DNA of 64,000 nucleotides from Hibiscus mutabilis (lineage: Eukaryota > Streptophyta > Magnoliopsida > Malvales > Malvaceae): assembly GCA_019671005.1 (NCBI GenBank), contig CM033721.1, forward strand, positions 56,525,680 to 56,589,679, given 5' to 3'. The number at the start of each line of letters is the position of its first letter. The stretch's first letter is position 1. Below are positions 58,889-64,000 of this stretch, one piece after another. The position numbers and the translations under genes were made by a program. The notes beneath the pieces are model-generated. The model searched no databases. It saw only the letters and a list, made by a program, of their open reading frames with translations, and was not told the origin of the DNA.

Positions 58889-59754
58889 TCAGTTGGAAGC
58901 ATATTTTGTGGCATTTCGGCTTAGTTGGATCAAATCTTGATATTTCTCTTTTGGGATCAAGCATTCATTCACAACATCAATTTCCATGAGCTTTTCAATC
59001 CATTCCCAGATAAGTGGAAACTTCTCAGCGGTTAGTATTGTTTCTCCCATAAGCTCTTCGACAACATGAAACCAGATTAAAACATTTCCAGCAATATCCA
59101 GGTACCCTATTCTCTGCCCCCCAAAATATTGCTTCCCTTCGAGCTCATTTTCCATAATTTTCAGCTGCTGCTGAGCTTCTTCAATGGCCTCCTCTTTTTC
59201 CTTCCCTGCCATGTGACGCAACTTGGCAACTGTTGGCAAAAGCTGCAAACAACATTTCACATTGCATTTTATAAAGGTCAAACTGTAGACAAGGTCCTTA
59301 TACTATGCATTTGTTGTTTTAGATTTGTTAATAGTAGTACAGTTAGACGTTGCTGTTAAAGGGATGATGCGGATCTAAAACCATACTAGATGTATTATAA
59401 ACTGATTGTTCAAGAAAAGGATGAAAGGGGTTGATGTTCAATATACCTTTTCGTCCATGAATTTGGCCCAGAAAGCGTTTGCCCTTTCATAAGGATTTGA
59501 GGCAAAAAAGGGTTGTTTTCCCATGTCTCGTCCAGGTACCCGAGAATGACCAATGATTCCGCCATTGGTTTTTCGTTGTGCAGTAAAAGAGGGACTTTCT
59601 TGTGGTTGGGGTTATACTTCAAGAGTAAAGGGCTCTTGTTTGATAAGTCTTCTTCGATGTATTCATAGGGTATTCCTTTGAGTTTCAGTGTCAATTCTAC
59701 TCTGCGGCTGTAAGGGCTCGCCCACATGCCGAAAAGCTTCACTTCGTCAGACAT
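58889..59754 (-). pseudogene. GSTU: Tau-class glutathione S-transferase gene with a one-base frameshift
   Basis: Two exons on the minus strand: 59754-59447 and 59242-58889. The thioredoxin-like N-domain starts MSDEVKLFGMWASPYSRR with the catalytic Ser at 13 or nearby, and Glu66-Ser67 of the glutathione site in MAESLVILGYLDE. The C-domain in exon 2 runs from LLPTVAKLRHMAGKEKEE to ATKYASN. After codon 86 (59497) one base is missing: the next codon should be Asp in a DPYERANAFW-like stretch, and that peptide reappears in the next frame up to the splice donor. Exon 1 is 308 bases; 309 would restore the phase-0 intron and a 220-residue protein, the usual length. So it is a recent pseudogene or an assembly error. 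Such enzymes conjugate glutathione to toxic compounds. Confidence 0.88.
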
Positions 59755-60139
59755 TGCTGTTGCAGTCTTGAAGGTCTAGGAATAGCTATGAGATTAGTGA
59801 TTTACCCTTTTATAGTTCAGTTTTCATGTAGCATAAAACAGGTTACTGAATGAATCCAACATGAATAATCCAAACATTTTGACCTTTTCAACTACTAGGA
59901 CTGCATTCCCTTGCAATCATCGAATAATTGCCGGATGACATCGAAAAGTACATTAGTTTGAAACTCATTTGAACTAAAAATTTTGAACCAAATAATCTAA
60001 TATAATCAAATTTGATTATAACAGGTTAATAATCTAAATTAGTCTAAACCGGATCCAAATAATCTAAACTCATAATTGATCGTGTATTACAATAATATAG
60101 CAAAAGAAAAAGGATGATCAACATTCTGAACTGTTAAAA

Positions 60140-61060
60140 ACTTGATTCAAAGGTACATAGTTTTTGGCACTTCGTCAAAAGAAACTCTTATTCTCTTCAT
60201 CAACCGGAATATAATCCATAACATTTGCAGTACTATAAGGCTTCGAGTCGAGTTAGGAAATAAACAAGATGTCTCTCTTTCACGATCTGGCATTCCTCGG
60301 CAACATCTATCTATCTTCACCAGCTTTTCAATCCATTCAAATGATAGGGTATTTCTCGTTTGTGAACATATTGAATCCCGAAGACTCTTGTAGGTTTGTA
60401 AACAAGAATACCAAGAAATTGGCAACAATATCAAGGTATCCAATAGGCCTCACCTGCAAAATAAATAAGGCTTCTCTTTGAGTTCATTCTCTAGTAGTTT
60501 AAGCTGCCCTATTAGTTCTTCGATGGCCTCCTTTTGTTCTTTCACAGGGGCAATTAGTAGGCTTCCCTTTGCACGTATTTAACTTCATTTATTTTGGACC
60601 CTTTTTTTCTTGGGATCGTTACACATATCTAGAATCACCCTACTAACCCTGTTCTGATCAAAACTTGCAAACAATAGAACCCACATAAATGTATTACATT
60701 CATCGGTTCAACATGTTGAAAATACAACAATTCCGATTCTAACCTGAAAATACAATCTAAATCAATATGATTTGATTATAAAAGTCAACAACATAAATCC
60801 TCAAACAACAAAATGACTCGAACCCAAAAAATATAAACTTAAGATGTCTCAAAAAATATGAATTTAAAATATCCCGGATCTAGAACTACACTTGAAATGG
60901 TTTGACTCGAAAAACCGAGAAACAAATGACCAGAACTCAAATCATTTACATGCGTAATAGGAAGTGACATAACAAAAGGTTTAAGCCAAGCTGACTATAA
61001 GGGCTAGTTCAACCCTGCGGCTATAAGGGCATGCTGAATAACTTCACTTCATCGGCCACG
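60140..61060 (-). pseudogene. Older tau-class GST relic upstream of the first
   Basis: On the minus strand, 61060-60985 encodes ADEVKLFSM and, in another frame, PYSRRVELALI, the start of a tau GST. 60555-60170 encodes EQKEAIEELIGQLKLLENEL, then FEWIEKLVKID and a degraded tail, the C-domain. The part between, including most of exon 1, is lost or unrecognisable. Stops and shifts are many. It and the gene at 58889 are tandem copies, a usual arrangement for this family. Confidence 0.8.
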
Positions 61061-61069
61061 GTTCACCCC

Positions 61070-62500
61070 GTTCATAGCGTTTTTGCCTTCTTTTAATATT
61101 ATAATGTGATTATACGATAAGATTTCTTCCTTACTCTTAGATTCTCATTCCTTTGAAGACTTGCACACACTATGCAAATTATATTGTTCAAACTCAGATC
61201 ACCTAAGAAGAACACCTTTTATCATTGAAACCACACAATAAGTTTACCTCTTTCTTAATTTTAAATTGTAATTAAACGCTCCCAAGATGAAGGATTTGAT
61301 TCATTGAGATTTCTTGTTGTGTTTAAAAATTATATAGATTTTATAATCGTTAGGATTAGCTTTAAATATTCAATAGAAATAATTGTAAACTTTTATAAAA
61401 AGAAATGAAAGGTAAACAAATTCTGATCGTAACGTATACTAATCGAATCGATATCCTCTACATTTTTTGGTATTTCTATCTATATCTTAATATTAAAAAT
61501 AGGGTTTGAGGTTAAGGATTGATGTTTAGTGTTTAAAGTTTAGTTTTTATGGTTAAAGCTTAAAATTTAGAAATTAAGGTTAGAATGTAGAATTTAAATT
61601 CTTAGTGTTAGGCATAAACAAAGACATAAAAAAAACATAAAAATTTTGTTCGTACTAGGCCACTATTATTTTTTAATAAACTTTGCTCGTGAAGGTAATC
61701 ATCATTTATAGTAGGGTAAACTATATTCTGGCTCAACTTAATTAAAGATATGCTAATAAACATGTATTTTTTTAAAAAAATTACAAACAAATCATTGTAT
61801 TAAAATATTATTACAAATAGGTCATTGGCCGTTAAATATTAGATGAGAATAGTGATTGACTTGGTATAACAACAATATTAATCCTCAAAAATTGTACAAT
61901 CTATTAATTTGACCCTAATTCGAAAGAATTGAATTAATGTAACAATTCATATTTAAAAATTTCATCATCATCTTAGTCTTTTTTCTTTCTCCAATAAATG
62001 TTATATTATTTTTATAGTATAATAACAATTTAATAATAACCTGTTGTTTTATGACAGAATGCAATTATTAAACTACAGCTTTAATATGATGACTCGCTTG
62101 TTTTGACAATATCACAATTGATAAATCTTCTAAACATAAATAATTAAATATATTGAATTAGAAAAAAATATAAAATATATAATTTGAGACGTAATGAAAA
62201 TAAAAAATAAAACACGTGTTATAAAAAAACACGTATACAACACCAATATCCAAATAAGTAAAATTTATGGGTAAATATATATTTTAGTAGCTAATCTAGT
62301 TAGATCTAACAAGATAAATTGTTAAGTCATTTAAACAAAGTTTAAAGTTTACGTTATGAGTTGGTGAATGAAACAATTTGGATTAAGGGATCGTCTTATA
62401 ATAAGCATTTGTATTATCTAATTTGGATTAACCGGTTAATATATCGAATAACGATGATTATATAAAATATATTTTGATACCTAAACTTGGTATCAAAGTA
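61070..62500. other. AT-rich intergenic sequence
   Basis: No gene seen. A patch at 61490-61610 repeats words such as ggtttgaggttaagg and gtttaaagtttag. The phrases tttggattaa and cctaaacttggtatc near 62380-62500 lead into the fold-back repeat. Confidence 0.45.
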
Positions 62501-62535
62501 TAATTCGACACCTAAACTATTTTTTGATCCAATTA

Positions 62536-62960
62536 AATACATGATTGAATAGTCACTTTGGCCCCTATTTTTTTAGAGCAATTCAACCCTCAACACTTTA
62601 TTTTAGGTCAAAATGGCCCATTTGCAGATGAAACCTATCAATAAACTAACGGTAAATGACTTTAAATGAAGGGAGAAACCTATATGATAGTGCACGCTGA
62701 CATGGCAATATCATATAGTCAAATGTGTTGCCTTGAAAAAGCGTTACATCAATCAAAAAATAAATAAATAAAATTATATAAAATATAAAATAATTTTTTA
62801 TACTTGCTTATTATTCTATCAAGTCATTTCAAACTGTTTACCGTCAATTTTCTAACAAATTTCATCCGCAGAGGGGCCATTTTGACGCAAAATAAAACGT
62901 TAAAGGTTGAATTGCTCCAAAAAAGAATAGGGGCCAAAATTACTATTCAGTCAAACATTG
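62536..62960. repeat. Fold-back repeat with 135-base arms
   Basis: The left arm 62536-62669 and right arm 62819-62960 are imperfect reverse complements: ttggcccctatttttttag pairs with aagaataggggccaa, and gtcaaaatggccc pairs with gggccattttgac. The loop is about 149 bases. Transcribed from either strand it would fold into a long hairpin. It looks like a fold-back MITE or an inverted duplication. Confidence 0.85.
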
Positions 62961-63092
62961 AGGGTGTTTTTTTGACTTTATGCCTTCATTTAATTGTTTT
63001 ACAAATATTTACTTGGCTTGAAGGTTTTCATGTAACTATTTTGTAAAACTATTATTGAACATTTATAAAGTAATAATTCTGAATCCAACCAC

Positions 63093-63160
63093 GTCGTTGT
63101 AGTTTAGTGGTGAGTATACCCTACCTGTCATGCGAGTGACCCGAGTTCGATCAATCGCAT
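63093..63160 (+). pseudogene. Decayed tRNA-Asp(GUC)-like sequence
   Basis: GTCGTTGTAGTTTAGTGG is close to the start of plant nuclear tRNA-Asp. It continues through the anticodon loop CCTGTCATGC (anticodon GTC) and the GTTCGATC of the T arm. The acceptor 3' strand, expected to pair with GTCGTTG, is lost (CAATCGCAT instead), so it should not fold properly. Plastid trnD differs strongly, so it is of nuclear type. Confidence 0.7.
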
Positions 63161-63247
63161 AAAAAGAGAAAATAAACAAATGAAAGAAAAGGGAACGGAG
63201 GGAGAAGAGGGGTATCCTAATAAGAGATACTAATCTCAAGACACAAT

Positions 63248-63560
63248 GGAATATGGCGAAACTGGTAGACGCTATCGGACTTAATTTTGGTTGAGCCTTG
63301 AAGAAGAAGAAGATAAGTGCAGAGACTCAATGGAAGCTATTCTAACAAATGAAATTGACTGTTGGTAAAGGAATCCTTATACCGAAATTCCATAAAGGAT
63401 GCAAGATATACCTATATAAATTATAAATAATAAAAAATAGGTATACTAACGAAAAACTATCTCAAAAAAGATGACCCGAACCCATATTTTTTATATGAAA
63501 AATAAAAAGAATTGTTGTGAATTGATTCCTATAAGCTATTTTTTGCTAATTATTGTATTC
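63248..63560 (+). other. Nuclear plastid DNA: trnL(UAA) 5' exon and group I intron piece
   Basis: ATATGGCGAAACTGGTAGAC followed by GCTATCGGACTTAATTTTGG matches the plastid trnL(UAA) 5' exon and the first intron bases, with one inserted base and a few changes. After a jump (63300-63315) it resumes inside the intron with GCAGAGACTCAATGGAAGCT and continues with AAAGGAATCCTT and GATGACCCGAACC phrases to about 63560. The 5' part of the intron is missing. The changes show it is an old nuclear transfer, not a plastid genome. Confidence 0.82.
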
Positions 63561-64000
63561 TTTGTTGATTGGAATTGGTATCTTCCAGATGCTTGGTTAA
63601 AATCATTCCCATAAGCTAGCTCACAAGGAGATCACTCAGAGCATAAACTTGAAAACAAAAGCACGTTTCAATGAATACAATCACTCTTTTTTTCTTGGAT
63701 TAGATAAGAATAAAATAAACAAAATTCTATTTTCCTAATTAATGCTATAAAACAAGTTAGTATCTTATCTTTGTTACCATTTCTTAATAATGAGAAACAA
63801 TTTGAAAGAAGCAAGTTGACCGCTAGAACTACTGCTCTTAGAACCGAAATAAATAGGCTTACCCCTACAATTGATTCAAAATTATCAAACGTAGACTGAT
63901 CTTTATTCAAAAAATTGGATAATCAAAATAAAAATAAATAAATAAAAGAATCAAATCTGGTTGGGGAAGAAAAAGAAATCTTTTATATTGAGCGTCGTCG
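63561..64000. other. Unidentified sequence after the plastid fragment
   Basis: An 80-codon minus-strand ORF (63668-63910) encodes a hydrophobic peptide with VGVSLFISVLRAVVLAVNLL. I do not recognise it as a plastid or nuclear protein. It may be more transferred organelle DNA, but I have no firm match. Confidence 0.3.

Noticed and set aside
63093..63160. Functional tRNA-Asp gene
   Set aside because: The acceptor stem cannot pair and the T arm is altered, so it is at best a relic.

Overview
This is nuclear DNA from a flowering plant. It has spliced plant gene families (universal stress protein, tau-class glutathione transferase, COPT copper transporter), dense nested LTR retrotransposons, L1-type LINE debris, hAT relics and a chloroplast trnL(UAA) fragment in nuclear sequence. 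The many large LTRs beginning TGTAACACCC recall Malvaceae genomes such as cotton; that is an inference, not something the sequence proves. No bacterial operon, phage or CRISPR array is present. I found no undescribed multi-gene system; the unusual material is in transposon architecture and in a promoter.

Layout. Positions 1-27460 are a nested retrotransposon stack that can be unpicked from target-site duplications (TSDs). The host is a minus-oriented LTR (right end 27460). It carries a solo LTR (143-6586, TSD ACTAA), itself split by a second solo LTR (673-4380, TSD AGTTG); an 11.9 kb Athila-like Ty3/Gypsy element on the minus strand (6660-18536, TSD CCAAT); and a short gag-less Ty1/Copia element (19095-22697, TSD GTTTT). 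From 27461 to 32468 lies an old degenerate LTR holding a minus-strand Copia-type LTR (from 28191) and a solo LTR (30695-32299, TSD CTTAT). From 32500 to 37150 are a hAT-like MITE, two minisatellites, a Tat/Ogre-like LTR and a LINE RNase H scrap.

The first gene is an intronless copper transporter (38420-38890), preceded by a perfect inverted repeat with two GTAC copper-response cores. From 39000 to 54500 follow LINE fragments, a hAT transposase relic, a Tork-like Copia element (45002-47601) whose 5' LTR contains a piece of integrase, an LTR fragment, and a degraded 4 kb LINE with a poly(A) tail. A 2 kb long-inverted-repeat element (about 54800-56830) precedes the second gene region.

At 57526-58475 is a four-exon universal stress protein gene, apparently intact. 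It converges with a two-exon tau-class GST gene (58889-59754, minus) that has a single-base frameshift in exon 1, and an older GST relic lies upstream of it (60140-61060). The last 3 kb hold a fold-back repeat, a decayed tRNA-Asp-like sequence and the plastid trnL fragment. Only the copper transporter and the stress protein look like working genes. The stress protein may bind ATP and the copper transporter imports copper across a membrane; nothing in the sequence links the two functionally.
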